In this document: positions 33,455 through 45,170 of the stretch, piece by piece
How positions within the stretch are numbered: position 1 is the first letter of the stretch
How the letters are laid out: each line of letters opens with the position of its first letter
Assembly: GCA_000750105.3 (NCBI GenBank)
Contig: JPHH03000009.1
Coordinates: 1 to 64,000 of the forward strand
Source of the DNA: Tolypocladium sp. Sup5 PDA-1
Lineage: Eukaryota > Ascomycota > Sordariomycetes > Hypocreales > Ophiocordycipitaceae
Length of the DNA stretch: 64,000 bases
Direction of reading: 5' to 3'
Position numbers and translations under genes: made by a program
The notes under the pieces: generated by a model
The model's input: only the letters and a program-made list of their open reading frames with translations
The model's database searches: none
What the model was told of the DNA's origin: nothing

Positions 33455-36400
33455 ATGGTCGATGAAGCTCTCTTAACGGCCACGGCTAAGATCGTGGCCT
33501 CGCTCGCGGCGGATCCTGTGTCGGCTTCATCCCTAGGCGCCAGCTTTCGTACTCCAATCCATCTTCCGGGCCGTGAGTCGCCCGCTAAGAGGACTCTCGA
33601 ACTTGAACTACAGAAGCTTGCCGTCCGGATCGATCAGCTCGCAAACAAGGCATGTGCCTCAGCGTCAGTCGAACTCCCCGAGACGCCAGATGAGGCTATC
33701 GATACCCTCTTCGACGATAGAGGCGACTCGAATCGAACCGCGGCCTTCAACCCTAGTTTCCCCGCTGCCCATCAAAATAGCTTGGACAGCCCGACCAAGG
33801 AAGCGCTGAATGGATTACAAGAACAAGTTGACGACGATTCCGAGCCTTTTGACAGCCAGAGCCGGGAACCTACTAGCGTCAATGCCCAGCTTTTTGAGCA
33901 GAAGCAGTCACAACAAGCTGCCCTTCGGAAGCTTGAGCAAGACCGTCTTATGACGCTCGAGAGGGAGCTATGGAAGCATCGAAAAGCAAACGAGGCCTTC
34001 TAGACGGCACTTCGGGAGATCGGTGAGATTGTCACTGCTGTTGCCCGCGGCGACTTAACCATGAAAGTCCGCATGGATACGATCGAACTGGACCCTGAAA
34101 TTACAACTTTCAAGCGCACTATCAATGCCATGATGGATCGACTGCAAACTTTCTCCAGCGAAGTGTCCCGAGTGGCCCGCGAAGTCGGAACCGAGGGCCT
34201 ATTGGGTGGACAGGCCCGTATTGGGGGTGTCGATGGCACATGGAAAGAACTTACCGATAACGGCACGCTTTCTTTCTGATTTCCTGATGGCTTCTTGCGG
34301 CTGACCTTTGCTCCTTAGTGAACATTATGGCGCAAAACCTCACAGATCAAGGTAGTTATGGTTCTCTCAGGCTATAAACACTCTTTGCACAGCATCTAAC
34401 AGGAGAATGTAGTGCGAGAAATTGCCTCCGTGACAACGGCTGTCGCCCACGGCGACTTGACAAAAAAGATCGAACGACCAGCAAAGGGCGAGATCCTGCA
34501 GCTGCAGCAAACCATCAACATCATGGTAGATCAGCTACGAACCTTTGCCTCCGAGGTCACACGCGTAGCGAGAGACGTCGGCACCGAGGGTATACTTGGA
34601 GGACAGGCCGATGTGGGGTGCGCACAGGGGATGTGGAACGACTTGACGGTCAACGTCAACGCCATGGCCAACAACTTGACGACCCAAGTGCGGGACATCA
34701 TTAAAGTCACCACAGCCGTTGCGAAGGGTGACCTCACCCAAAAGGTCCAGGCCGATTGCAGAGGAGAGATTTTCGAGCTCAAGTCCACCATCAACTCCAT
34801 GGTGGACCAGCTGCAGCAATTCGCTCGCGAGGTTACAAAAATCGCCCGAGAGGTAGGAACAGAGGGCCGTCTTGGCGGTCAAGCCACCGTGCATGATGTT
34901 GAGGGAACATGGAAGGATCTCACAGAGAACGTCAACGGCATGGCCATGAATCTCACTACACAAGTGCGAGAAATTGCAAAGGTCACGACGGCCGTGGCCA
35001 AGGGCGACCTTACTAAGAAGATTGGCGTCGAGGTCAAGGGGGAGTTTCTGGAATTAAAAAACACCATCAACCAGATGGTGGATCGCTTGGGCACATTTGC
35101 TGCGGAAGTCAGCAAGGTAGCGCGAGAAGTCGGTACAGACGGCACCCTTGGTGGACAAGCTCAGGTCGCTAATGTCGAGGGCAAATGGAAAGACTTAACC
35201 GAAAACGTCAACACTATGGCCTCCAGACTCACTGTCCAGGTGAGAAGTATCTCGGCAGTGACGCAAGCCATTGCCAATGGAGACATGAGCCAAACAATCG
35301 ACGTTGAGGCGAGAGGAGAAATACAGGTGCTAAAGGTAACCATCAACAACATGGTCGGGCGTTTGTCAAGCTTTTGTTATGAAATGCAGCGAGTTGCAAA
35401 GGACGTGGGTCTCGATGGGAAAATGGGTGCTCAGGCAGACGTCGCCGGCCTTAATGGGCGCTGGAAGGAGATCACTACGGACGTCAATACGATGGCAAGC
35501 AACCTGGTATGTCCCCTGCACGAGAGCTGTGTTACGTCGTTAGGCTGGCACAGAACACTTTGGGTTACCTTGCTAATCATTTCCAGACAACCCAAGTGCG
35601 CGCCTTCTCCGATATCACGAATCTGGCAACGGACGGGGACTTTACCAAGCTTGTAGACGTGGAAGCGTCTGGCGAGATGGACGAACTCAAGCGAAAGATC
35701 AACCAAATGATCTCGAACCTCAGAGACAGTATCCAGAGAAATACTCAGGCGAGAGAGGCAGCAGAGTTGGCCAACAAGTCCAAGTCGGAGTTTTTGGCCA
35801 ACATGTCGCATGAGATTCGAACACCGATGAACGGAATCATTGGGATGACTCAGTTGACTCTAGATACTGACTTGACGCAGTATCAACGGGAAATGCTAAA
35901 CATCGTCAAAAGTCTTGCGAATAATCTTCTCACTATCATAGACGACATCTTGGATCTATCTAAGATCGAAGCGAGGATGATGGTACTGGAAGAGATACCC
36001 TATACATTGCGGGGATCTGTTTTCAACGCCCTTAAAACCTTAGCCGTCAAGGCGAACGAGAAGTTTTTAGAACTTACCTTCAAGGTCGATAGCTCCGTTC
36101 CGGATCATGTCATCGGCGACTCGTTTCGCCTTCGGCAGATTATACTCAACCTTGTGGGCAACGCTATCAAGTTCACCGAGCATGGGCAAGTCAGTCTGAC
36201 TATCAAAGAGCAAGCTGACCAGGCACACGTTGGGCCTGACGAATACGTCGTCGAATTCGTTGTTGAAGATTCCGGGATCGGTGTTGCAGAGGACAAGTTA
36301 AACCTCATCTTCGACACCTTCCAGCAGGCTGATGGCTCGATGACGCGCAAGTTTGGCGGCACCGGTCTGGGTCTCTCCATTTCGAAGCGACTCGTCAACC

Positions 36401-37348
36401 TCATGGGTGGTGAGCTCTGGGTGCACAGTGAACCTGGTAAGGGGAGTCAGTTTCACTTTACTTGTAGAGTGAAACTTGCCCCGGATGATACCCAGGGGAT
36501 CAAGAAGCAACTCCACCCCTATCAGGGTCACCAAGTTCTCCTTGTCGACAAGGCCCTGTCTATGTCAGGCGCAGATCTCAGGGCCATGCTCAAACAACTT
36601 GGGTTGCACACGGTCATAGTCGGTTCCGAGAAAAACTCAGCCCTTGCTCGAGTTAAAACGGACGGCGCAATGTCTTACGATGCCATTCTCGTCGACTCCA
36701 TCGATACGGCTATGAGACTCAGAGCTGTGGATGAGTTCCAGTACCTGCCAATCGTTCTACTGGCCCCAGTTGTTCACGTGAGCTTGAAAACTTGCCTTGA
36801 CTTGGGAATCACGTCGTATATGACGACGCCTTGCAGATTGATTGATCTGGGAACTGGCATCATCCCCGCATTGGAGAACAGGGCCACACTTTCCATCCCG
36901 GAAAATACGAGAACTCTAGAGATCCTACTCGCAGAAGACAATACGATCAATCAGAGACTGGCAGTGAAGATACTTCAGAACCATCATCACGTCGTGAGAG
37001 TTGCAGGCAACGGATTAGAAGCGGTGGAAGCAATCAAGGAGCAGACTTTTGATGTTATTCTTATGGACATTCAAATGCCCGTCATGGTAACGGCTCGCAA
37101 TTCACGAACTCGGGTATACGGAGGTACTAATAATTGTGCAGGGAGGATTCGAGGCCACAGCCAAGATCCGCGAATACGAACGGAGCACTGGGACTCACCG
37201 AACGCCTATCATTGCACTGACTGCCCATGCTATGATGGGAGACCGAGAAAAGTGCATACAAGCGCAAATGGACGAGTATCTGTCCAAACCGTTACAGCAG
37301 AATCTGCTCATAGAAACTATTTTGAGGTGTGCCATCAAGCAGGCCTAA
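33455..37348 (+). pseudogene. Group III (OS-1/Nik1-type) HAMP-repeat hybrid histidine kinase with premature stop
   Basis: The model is 33455-34262, 34319-34351, 34413-35506, 35587-37086 and 37142-37348, equal to 1213 residues if the stop is ignored. An N-terminal region precedes six HAMP repeats (each ending in a GD(L/M/F)T/S-type motif), HisKA with His720 (NMSHEIRTPMNG), HATPase (GTGLGLSISKR), a degenerate receiver-like stretch and a true receiver with Asp1139 in LMDIQMP. Kinases of this group sense osmotic stress and are the targets through which phenylpyrroles and dicarboximides act. Two defects are visible. Codon 183 is TAG (34001-34003) where relatives have Gln (CAG). The donor of intron 1 (34263) is GC in a weak context. 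Every other exon is well preserved, so inactivation is recent, or there is readthrough or a sequencing error. It is probably an extra paralogue rather than the housekeeping copy. Confidence 0.85.
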
Positions 37349-37409
37349 ATCTGGAGCCAGTCAACCAGACTAGTGCAACGCCTTGCACTGGCACCTTCGC
37401 CTACGCCTT

Positions 37410-37426
37410 CCCCCCCCCCCCCCCCC
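37410..37426. repeat. Poly-C run of 17
   Basis: Pure cytosine run 62 bp after the kinase stop codon. It pairs with a poly-G run 160 bp downstream. Confidence 0.9.
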
Positions 37427-37585
37427 GTGTCGCACTCGTGCAATCGAGGAATCGGCGACCGCTCTCCTTTAGCAGCTTGGACGCTCCATATTACCACTTC
37501 CAAGCCCAGCAACAAAGGACATCGTTGCCAGAGCTGTGGCGGGGATGGGATAGTCGAAAATCAAGCGAAGAACTTCTTCTGACCC

Positions 37586-37606
37586 GGGGGGGGGGGGGGG
37601 GGGGGG
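37586..37606. repeat. Poly-G run of 21
   Basis: Pure guanine run, complementary to the poly-C run at 37410-37426. The pair could form a stem in RNA, or each could form a four-stranded structure. Run lengths of this kind are prone to sequencing error. Confidence 0.9.
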
Positions 37607-38857
37607 CGTTCAGCAGCATGCCGTCTACCTGCGTCAATGTTGACTTGTTTTTTGCTTTGTACCGGCTTTGTAGTATGCAAGGCGTGGATGGTTTCTAAAG
37701 GTTCAAGCTCTTGCAAATAGGAGAGTGTGAGGACGTGTGTCGAATCTAATGGGTATCCTGGTATTCTCGATATTTTGTACCTGAAGTAGTCAACGAATTG
37801 ATAGTTGTAAACCGTCGCGGCTGGCAAAGGGGACTTGCATTAGCAATCAGGCTGGGGTGCCAGATTGAACGAATGCTGCAGTCCTCGATCCGAGCTTACG
37901 GGGTAATAATAGGGGTCGAGCAAGTAAACCAAATAACGTATTGCGTACAGTATTTACGCGACTGGAGTACGCTTTCTGGCTCGGGTGGCTACATTTGGCT
38001 TAGTATTTAGCGTCTCTGAGTTACCATTGGTGTCGATCTCTTTCTCCGGACTTTACGAGCTCCAACAACTTGTTTTGCATGCAGATAGAGCCTTTTCAAA
38101 AATATAGTAAAGTAGAGTATATAAAGTGGCAGGGGCATAAATAGCTATGGAGTTAAGGGTAATTAAGGAGGCACGGCACGGAATAGAATAATAAGCAAGC
38201 CGTAATGTATATATAATAGCGGGACATTGGAGATATATTGTTTAAACGAATTAAGACTTCTATATATAGGCAGTTTTTATACTTAGGCTACTAGTATAAG
38301 ATATACTTTACGGATTTAGCTAACCCTATTACGTATTACATTCTTATACTAATATATAGTAGTAGGGCGTGGCTACGAGGAGCGGGACTAAAAGTAAAAT
38401 ATCCTTAAAATAGAGATTTTTATTTTTATGCGGAGTACATGGTACTACTTAATGAGAAGTAGCGTGAGTTCCTGAGCGGAGCTTAGGAGCTGTGTAGGTC
38501 TTGGTCGAGAGTGGAAGCCGAAACCTCCACAGGCCCCAGCCCGTAACAGAAAAAGAGCCTACTTTGATAGACTGAACCACGCACACCGAAAGGACTCTGC
38601 TTGCGCGTCTCGAAGAGACCATACTCAATGGGTCTCGGGTATCGGGAATCAATCAATAGGGGTTTTACTTACTTAGACAATCTAATCGTAAGGCAGGGAA
38701 GCTTCTATGAGCAGTCCGTAGCCTCATGACCAATTCTGCAAAGCGTGCCCCTCGTAAGGATTCTAGGGGGAGCAAGCCCCTTATATATATATAATTATGG
38801 GACCCCCTTGCACTGACTCTGTCGTGGGGTGTGTCCATCTTTCCCGTTAAACTACCA
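37607..38857. other. Intergenic, AT-rich with probable transposon remnants
   Basis: 38090-38410 is TA-rich and poor in CpA, suggesting a RIP-affected repeat. 38430-38830 returns to normal composition and ends with a TATATATATATA stretch. No coding content recognised. Confidence 0.45.
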
Positions 38858-39000
38858 TTAAAGGAGTAATGTTTTGTTTAGGAAAGAGAGATGCCTCACG
38901 GCTTCGCATACTAAGCCTCCTAGGCTATGGCATACAAATACACTTCTTGTCATCAGAAGTCCGGATTCTTTAAAACTGGGATATGTCGAATAGGTCGCGT
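38858..39000 (-). pseudogene. Fragment of a DUF676-type alpha/beta hydrolase
   Basis: The minus-strand frame ends with VFVCHSLGGLVCEAVRHLS, the nucleophile elbow (GxSxG as HSLGG) of the serine esterases found alone or at the N-terminus of fungal NLR-like proteins. Only about 30 residues are convincing. It lies against the 3' end of the P450 reductase gene and on the same strand. Confidence 0.55.
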
Positions 39001-39144
39001 ATAGTGGCTTGATTGTGCTGTAAATAAAATGCCTATTGCAAATGTGCAAATATGTCTGGTCGCATACCAGAGTGCTCTCGGAAATGTGGTCCAAATTTGA
39101 CACCCCCTGCTTTCCCCAAACGAGTTGCAGTAAACTAAGTCTCG

Positions 39145-41375
39145 CTACCATACATCCTCCTGTAAGGGTTGTTAGCCTTGAAAGAGAATGGTTTCGTCTA
39201 TGATCAGTCCTCTATAAAGTGGTAATAAAGGGGGACTGAGATAAAGGTGAGGATATCTTAACGGATGAATCTTGACGTACCTGGTATTTTTTGGTATCCC
39301 TCATGGCTTTAACTATCTCCTCAGCTGTAGTCTTAGGGATACCGCGCTGCTCAGAAATGATCTGTGCCAGTATTTTCTTTACTTCGTGAGCCATGTTTGC
39401 AGCGTCACCGCACACATAAACGGACGCATTCTGCTCCAGCAGCCCATTAATGCCCTCAGCACGCTCCTTCAGCCGGTGCTGGACATAAACCTTCTTGATT
39501 CCATCCCTTGAGAATGCAGTGACCACCTCAAACTTGTGCCCAAGAATCTTCTTGTAGCCCTGTTGCATTGTGAGTATTGTTTCGTTTGGGCTGAGATGTG
39601 CGTGTACTCACCGCCCACTCTGACTCGTATAGGAAATCCTCATGCCGTCGACGGCACCCGAAGAACAAGAGAGTACGTCCCACTTCTTGGCCCATTTCCA
39701 CCAATTTTGCACGCTCTTGAACGAATCCACGCATTGGTGCAATGCCAGTGCCCGGACCAATGAGGATCACTGGGAGAGATGGGTCACGCGGCAATCTGAA
39801 GTTGGAAGACCGAATGTGGATGGGTACACATATGCCGTAGAATTCACCCCTTGGCCCTTGGAGCTCATACTTCGGTTCCGTATCGAATTCCTCGTTCTGC
39901 CTTTGCTTGAGCGCAAGGAGGTAATTGCTTGCGACCCCTTTGAAAGAATCAGCCCGGCCGGCGATGTGCTGATTCTCCACCACAGCTGTGATGGAAATCT
40001 TTTTGGGATGCGCCAAAGAGGACGATGAAATAGAATAGTAGCGCGGTTGAAGTTTCGTAAGGCCTTCGATAATGGCCGAGAAGGGAATCTCGGTCCACTT
40101 CTCGCCACGACTTATGATGCTGAGTATTCTCGCGATGTTGTAGTGCATTCTCCCGACTCTCTCATGAAAGTAGGTTTTGTCCTCTCCCAGCCTGGCCAGC
40201 TCTGTTTTTGCAACCTCATTTGGCGCGAAACCAACCAAGCTACCGAGGAATTGGCGAGATACTGGTGCGCATATTTCCAGTTGGTAGCGCAAGATGATAT
40301 CGAAAGTCGTGGGCGTCGGAAACGGTACCTTAGCTGTTGACTCCAGAGGCCTCATGCTGATGATAGCATTCCTCTCTTCTTCAAGACCTAAAACCCGAAG
40401 TAAATGGTCTACTTCGTGTGTCGGGTTTGTGGGCCAGACAGCGATATGGTCGCCTGTTTGGTAGGACAAGCCGGATCCGCTGATATCGACTTCTAGATGA
40501 AGGCAGTTTCTTTCGTTGCTGTTGAATAGCTCTTCTGAGTCGACGATTGGTGCGACGAATGGGTTTTGTGCATGGAAGCGGCCCGCCATGACACCCGTAA
40601 AGTGCATGTTACTGGGCTCGGCGAGATAGACTTCGGGAGACGCGATGGTCAGACTACCATCTTTGACAACACTGAACATAGGCTCGTAGGTTGCTCGTCT
40701 CTGTTTCAAAGTCATTGTCGCAGATAAAGCAGCCCACATGCCATCCTTCCAAGCCAGGAAGTCCTCTTCCATCGTCCCTGTACCGTCGTTGCCTTCTCCA
40801 GCCTCACCAATCCTGCGGGCTCCCAAGGTCTCAAGCGTCTCATTGACACTGCGAGCCATGAAATTGTAATGCTCATATGTACTATTCCCTAGGCCGAAAA
40901 TGACGTACTTCAGGTTATCCAAAGGCGAATTTCGGCCTTCAGAGAAAGTACTCTCTTGATCTGTGATAAGTCTGTAAAAGTCGACGGCGTTGTCTGTGGG
41001 CTCGCCCTCGCCGTAGGTTGCAAGGACAAACATAGCCACTTTGTCCCCAGGGAAGGCGTCCAGATTATCGTAGTCATAGTCTTCAAGATCGGCTACCATA
41101 GTCTCTAGACAGTATCGACTTCTCCCCTCTTGAGCTAATCGAGAAGCGTAGTCTTCAGCGTTGCCGGATTGCGACCCGTAGAACACGACACAGTTTTTGC
41201 CCGCTTGGTCCATCCTCTCAAGGATGTCTCTCGTTTCAAATCCGGCAGTGCCCAAGTAGGAGCTTTCATCGGGGTCTTTGCTCCAATTCCAGGGTCGCCA
41301 TTGGGTAAAATAGCTCGTAGTTGCAAGTAGAATGACAATGGAGATGACTATAGCCAATGGATCAAAGTCAACCAT
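39145..41375 (-). CDS. NADPH-cytochrome P450 reductase (paralogue)
   Basis: It transfers electrons from NADPH through FAD and FMN to microsomal P450s. Exons on the minus strand are 41375-39612, 39559-39281 and 39159-39145. The last exon is 15 bp and gives the family's C-terminal ending QEDVW. Total length is 685 residues, normal for the family. Residues 7-25 are a membrane anchor. The FMN site is YGSQSGNAEDYA (66-77). Later come the FAD motif RYYSISSSS, the NADPH motif GPGTGIAPMRGFVQERA and FGCRRRHEDFLYESEWA. An ATG 177 bp further upstream is in frame, but 41375 gives the usual N-terminus and a good context (AACATGG). Its position near a P450, an oxoprolinase and a transporter suggests a dedicated partner rather than the housekeeping reductase. 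Confidence 0.93.
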
Positions 41376-42497
41376 GTTTAGGGTCGTCGTATTGAGTAGA
41401 GTCTTTTCAACCATCTCGTTTGTAGTTGCAGTGCTGAAAGCGGGTTCTTTGAGAAAACCGCTTGTTCGGAGTGATGATCGGTGGGAGCTGCAAGGAATCC
41501 CGATAAACTGAGGAGGATGAAACGCGGAAAGATTCGATATCACAGACAACAAACCTACCCGAAAAAGTAGCAGATAGTAGACGTAGAGGTATTTTTGCTA
41601 TATCCCTGGGATCACACAATACTGTTTGAGAATGGCGCTAGGAGGTCGGTATCACTTCCTTTGTCGCCAAGGCCGTTATTCTCGGTCCGAATGGAATTAC
41701 CGCACCCGCCACTTACAAGGTTCCGCGTAGTAGGTTCATCTCTTACGGAGTCGGCACTCCGCTCCGCACTCTATTAGGAATATGTTCAAATCGTGACATA
41801 GGTGGTGAATATCCGCCTGGGGCGGCCGGGTCGGGTTGTGGGGTCCGACAAGAGCTGGAACCGACATAGCCATCGGTAATCCAAGACCGGCAGGGCAGCC
41901 ACCATTGCAATGGTGGTGCATTGCCCGGGCGGCTTGTTTGCTTTGGAAATTATGATTTCCAATACATTCCGCTCCTCTGGCGAATGGAGACATGGAGGTC
42001 CTCACTTGGCCGGTAGATCTCGGCAGCTGCTCAATGTATGCTGTAGTACATCAGCGTCTACAATACACCCTTCCATCACCCTCGTCTTAGTAACTGATCA
42101 CGCATAGAGTAGTTCAAGAATAGTTCATGAGCCGTGCCACAAGCTTTGCAGACCATTCGCATAGCGTTCTTGAGTGGCTTGAGGTTGTATACGACGTTGA
42201 CTCCCTGCCTCAGCTATTTTCAGTAGATCTTTAATTCACTGAACCATCTTCCATGTAAGTCAATGATGCTTTCCCAGTGACCAGCCGTGTTCAGCTCCCT
42301 GATGTTTTGGAACTCAAAACTATGCTAAAGATGGATCACTCGTTAGATGGTCGTAGCACCGCAAGACGCCGTGAATAGAGCTATACAAAGGAATAATATA
42401 TCTCAAGGAAGCTAATCATTCAATCTGCACCAATACATGAGTCCATGTGACACGAATTCCGCTCTCAATTTGGCTAAGTGCTTTGATGTCCAACTTC
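41376..42497. other. Intergenic, no gene seen
   Basis: Contains the reductase promoter at its left end and the 3' flank of the transporter at its right end. No ORF with recognisable content. Confidence 0.5.
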
Positions 42498-44445
42498 TCA
42501 CTCCATGTAACGAAACTCCGGGTTCCGGTGACCAAGAGCCAACTTCTCCTCGTCGGTTAGGCCTCTGATTCTGTCATCCCTTCTTCCCATTTCCCTGATA
42601 TTATTGTCGTAGATGCAGTGAGCGAGTCCGAAGCAAGCCAAGCAAAAGCAGAAGCATTGAAGAGCGAGGTTGATGGTATGGCCGGTATGGAAGAGCGGCG
42701 AGTCGCGAGACAAGTAGGTCCAGCTGAAATCATGTTAAGTAGGGTTTTGAAGGAGGAAGACACGGGGTTCACTCACGTAGAAAGTACGCCTCCCATGCTA
42801 CCCACCATAACCATGTATCCGCCAGCTACAGCGGCCACAGCAGGACTACCGGCGTTGTTGATACCCCAACTAAGAAATCCACTGCTGGCTCCAAAGCATG
42901 CGATGGCATTCAAGAACACTGCCGCGTACTTGGCATTTTCATTCGTTGAAAATCGCAGAATAGAGTACCCGGTGATTGAGCATGGAAGAACGCCCACCAT
43001 GAATATGCCCCTCTTGTTGGTGCGGTCGCTCAAGTAGCCTAAGGTTATGGTCACGAAACATGCCACCAAATATGGCGGCACGGACTTGAGCTGTGCTTCA
43101 GTCGACGTCCACCCAAACTCACGGAGTATGGTTGGGATGAAGGCGCCAAAGCCCTGGACGGCACTGTTGGTGCAGAAGAAACACCAAGCGCAGACGTTGG
43201 TGTGGATGTTGAAGATCGCCAGTCGAATATGCTTCCAAGTCACTTTGTTCTCGTTGTTCTGTTGGTGGCTTTATCAGTTTCGCAATCCAGGTAACGCCCG
43301 GATATTATGCTCATACAGTGATGCTTTCACGACGAAGTCGCTCTGCTGCAATGTAGCGTTGTCTCGGCGTTAAGAGCTTGTATGTTCCGGGGCTGTTCGG
43401 CATGAAGAATGGGGCCACCACAGCGACGATTACCGTGGCCTAATAGCTGTCAGACACGTCCTGGACTTGAAGGAATTTCCGCTCGCTTACCAGGCCTTCA
43501 AAGAAGAAGATGTTACGCCATCTCTCGATGACCATGGCATTAGTCCCCCATGCTGGAATTCTCCTTGAAAATTTATTGTTAACAGTGTACACCAAAACTT
43601 TATTCCTCAATGGCAAATGCAGTACTTACGAAACTCCCGCCGCCAGAAGTCCTCCAAAGGAGCTGGCCAAAGAACTCGAGGCAATGAAGATACTCATACG
43701 GAAGAACAGCTCGGTTTTCTTGTAGAAACAGCTCAGGAAGAAGGCGGTACCAGGCATAGCCCCGCCTTCGAAGATACCAAGAATAGCTCGGGCAACAATC
43801 ATAGAGGGATACGATTGAACAAAAGCTGTGCAGAGCGAGACGAGCCCGAAGCAGAAAACGAGAGATGGCACTAGACTGATTAGCGCCTCAAGTTCAAATA
43901 TTAAATAGATTGATGGTCTCGACGGGGTTTCACCTACAATAAAATCGCGGACCAACATTTTTCAGGATGATGTTGCTGGGGATCTCCACTCTGCTGGATG
44001 TAAGCAGGGCAAGTCAGCAGTAGCAAAGGGAGACAGTTACGAACGCCAAATAGAATATGAAGAAGACAGTGAGGATGATATTGTATCGGTAACCGACAAG
44101 ATCGAGGTCGTCGGTCATGCCCTCGATACGGGCATTGCTATTTTGTTAGGCCACACTTGTTAGGCCACACTTGTAAGTCAAGCGGAATCCAATATACAAC
44201 TAACCCAACATTGGCTCTACAGAGGGTTGATCAGCTGGGCTACATACTTGAAGGTGAATGAGGAGGAGAATTCACCTGTCAATAGCACATAGCATATACA
44301 ACACAGTCACCAAAGGTGTGATGGTGAAATCGAACTTTCGCCGAAGGGCGGCCTCTTCTTCAGGTGTCCAATCGGGATCTGCGCCAACAAGGGACCCAGC
44401 CGTGAAGTCAGTTACGGGGTATTGGATGTCTTCCTTGCTTTTCAT
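42498..44445 (-). CDS. MFS transporter of the Dal5/allantoate permease family, nine exons
   Basis: Exons on the minus strand: 44445-44276, 44216-44205, 44137-44045, 43990-43938, 43870-43630, 43563-43491, 43439-43317, 43258-42777 and 42723-42498, giving 490 residues. The second exon is only 12 bp and is needed to read DRANVGNARIEG, the conserved segment after the first membrane helix. The protein starts with an acidic cytosolic tail (TPEEEAALRRKFD) and shows family motifs such as VEIPSNIILK and RAILGIFEGGAMPG. About 12 membrane segments are expected. Members import allantoate, nicotinate, pantothenate, biotin precursors and other organic anions. The intron 3 donor (GTTCGT) is weak but is required by the frame. 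It is divergent from the oxoprolinase gene 725 bp away, so the two may be co-regulated. Confidence 0.88.
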
Positions 44446-45170
44446 TTTCTCGGTCGTCGTGTTAATGAAACAGGATAATTGTATAAGTTATTTGAACAGG
44501 TTGCTTATTCGGCGAAGCTGAAATGGGAACCAAAGGTTTTTTTTTGTCGCGCCGCAATGGTGCTTTTAACTTTTCACTACCGGCTGGTCGTCTGACCCTC
44601 CATTATCCTGGAAGTACAAGTTACATATGTCTATCGAAAGCCAAGATACCGGCTAGATTGAGATAAAATCCGGGGTCAAAGTCTGGGGCCGAGATAAGCT
44701 CGGTACCGTGTGATTGCGTCCCCAGGTCCATCCAATGGCGACCCTGGAATCGATTTAACGATACTTAACTTTTGCGGGGTTGAACCAGGGCCGAGTGATC
44801 GGTTAAGCGATCCCTAGCTTTGTGTGGCTGCTCTACCAGTCGGCGCCAGCTGGCCGACCAGACACCGACCGGGACTTGTTCTCCATCGGTAAGTGGATCC
44901 CGATATATCAGCCATCCCACCACGCAGTCTGGAGGTTTGTCCCTATCGAGATTGGTCAGGTCCGACATTCGAAGGCCTGTCCATAGATTCAAGATTCCGA
45001 AACTTCGGGATCTAAAAACCACCAAGTTGAGGTGAATTTGGGGAGAAGAACGGAGTTGGACCTCCGCAAGATTAAGACACAGAAGGTATTTATGACTGCT
45101 CTCGACCAGGTTTTTGGTGGAAAGAGCATCAATGTAATCAACATACAAACTCATCTACCATTAATTCATC
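44446..45170. promoter_or_regulatory. Shared divergent promoter of transporter and oxoprolinase
   Basis: This 725-bp gap lies between two start codons facing apart. CCG/CGG triplets, the half-sites of Zn2Cys6 regulators, occur here several times (for example ATCCGGGG at about 44668), but I cannot define an operator. A 130-codon minus-strand frame inside it looks accidental. Confidence 0.5.

Noticed and set aside
38430..38830. Possible second LTR
   Set aside because: Composition suggests a repeat, but no matching ends or target-site duplication were found.
44765..45154. 129-codon minus-strand frame between transporter and oxoprolinase
   Set aside because: Sits in the divergent promoter, with no recognisable domain and a plus-strand shadow. 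Probably accidental.
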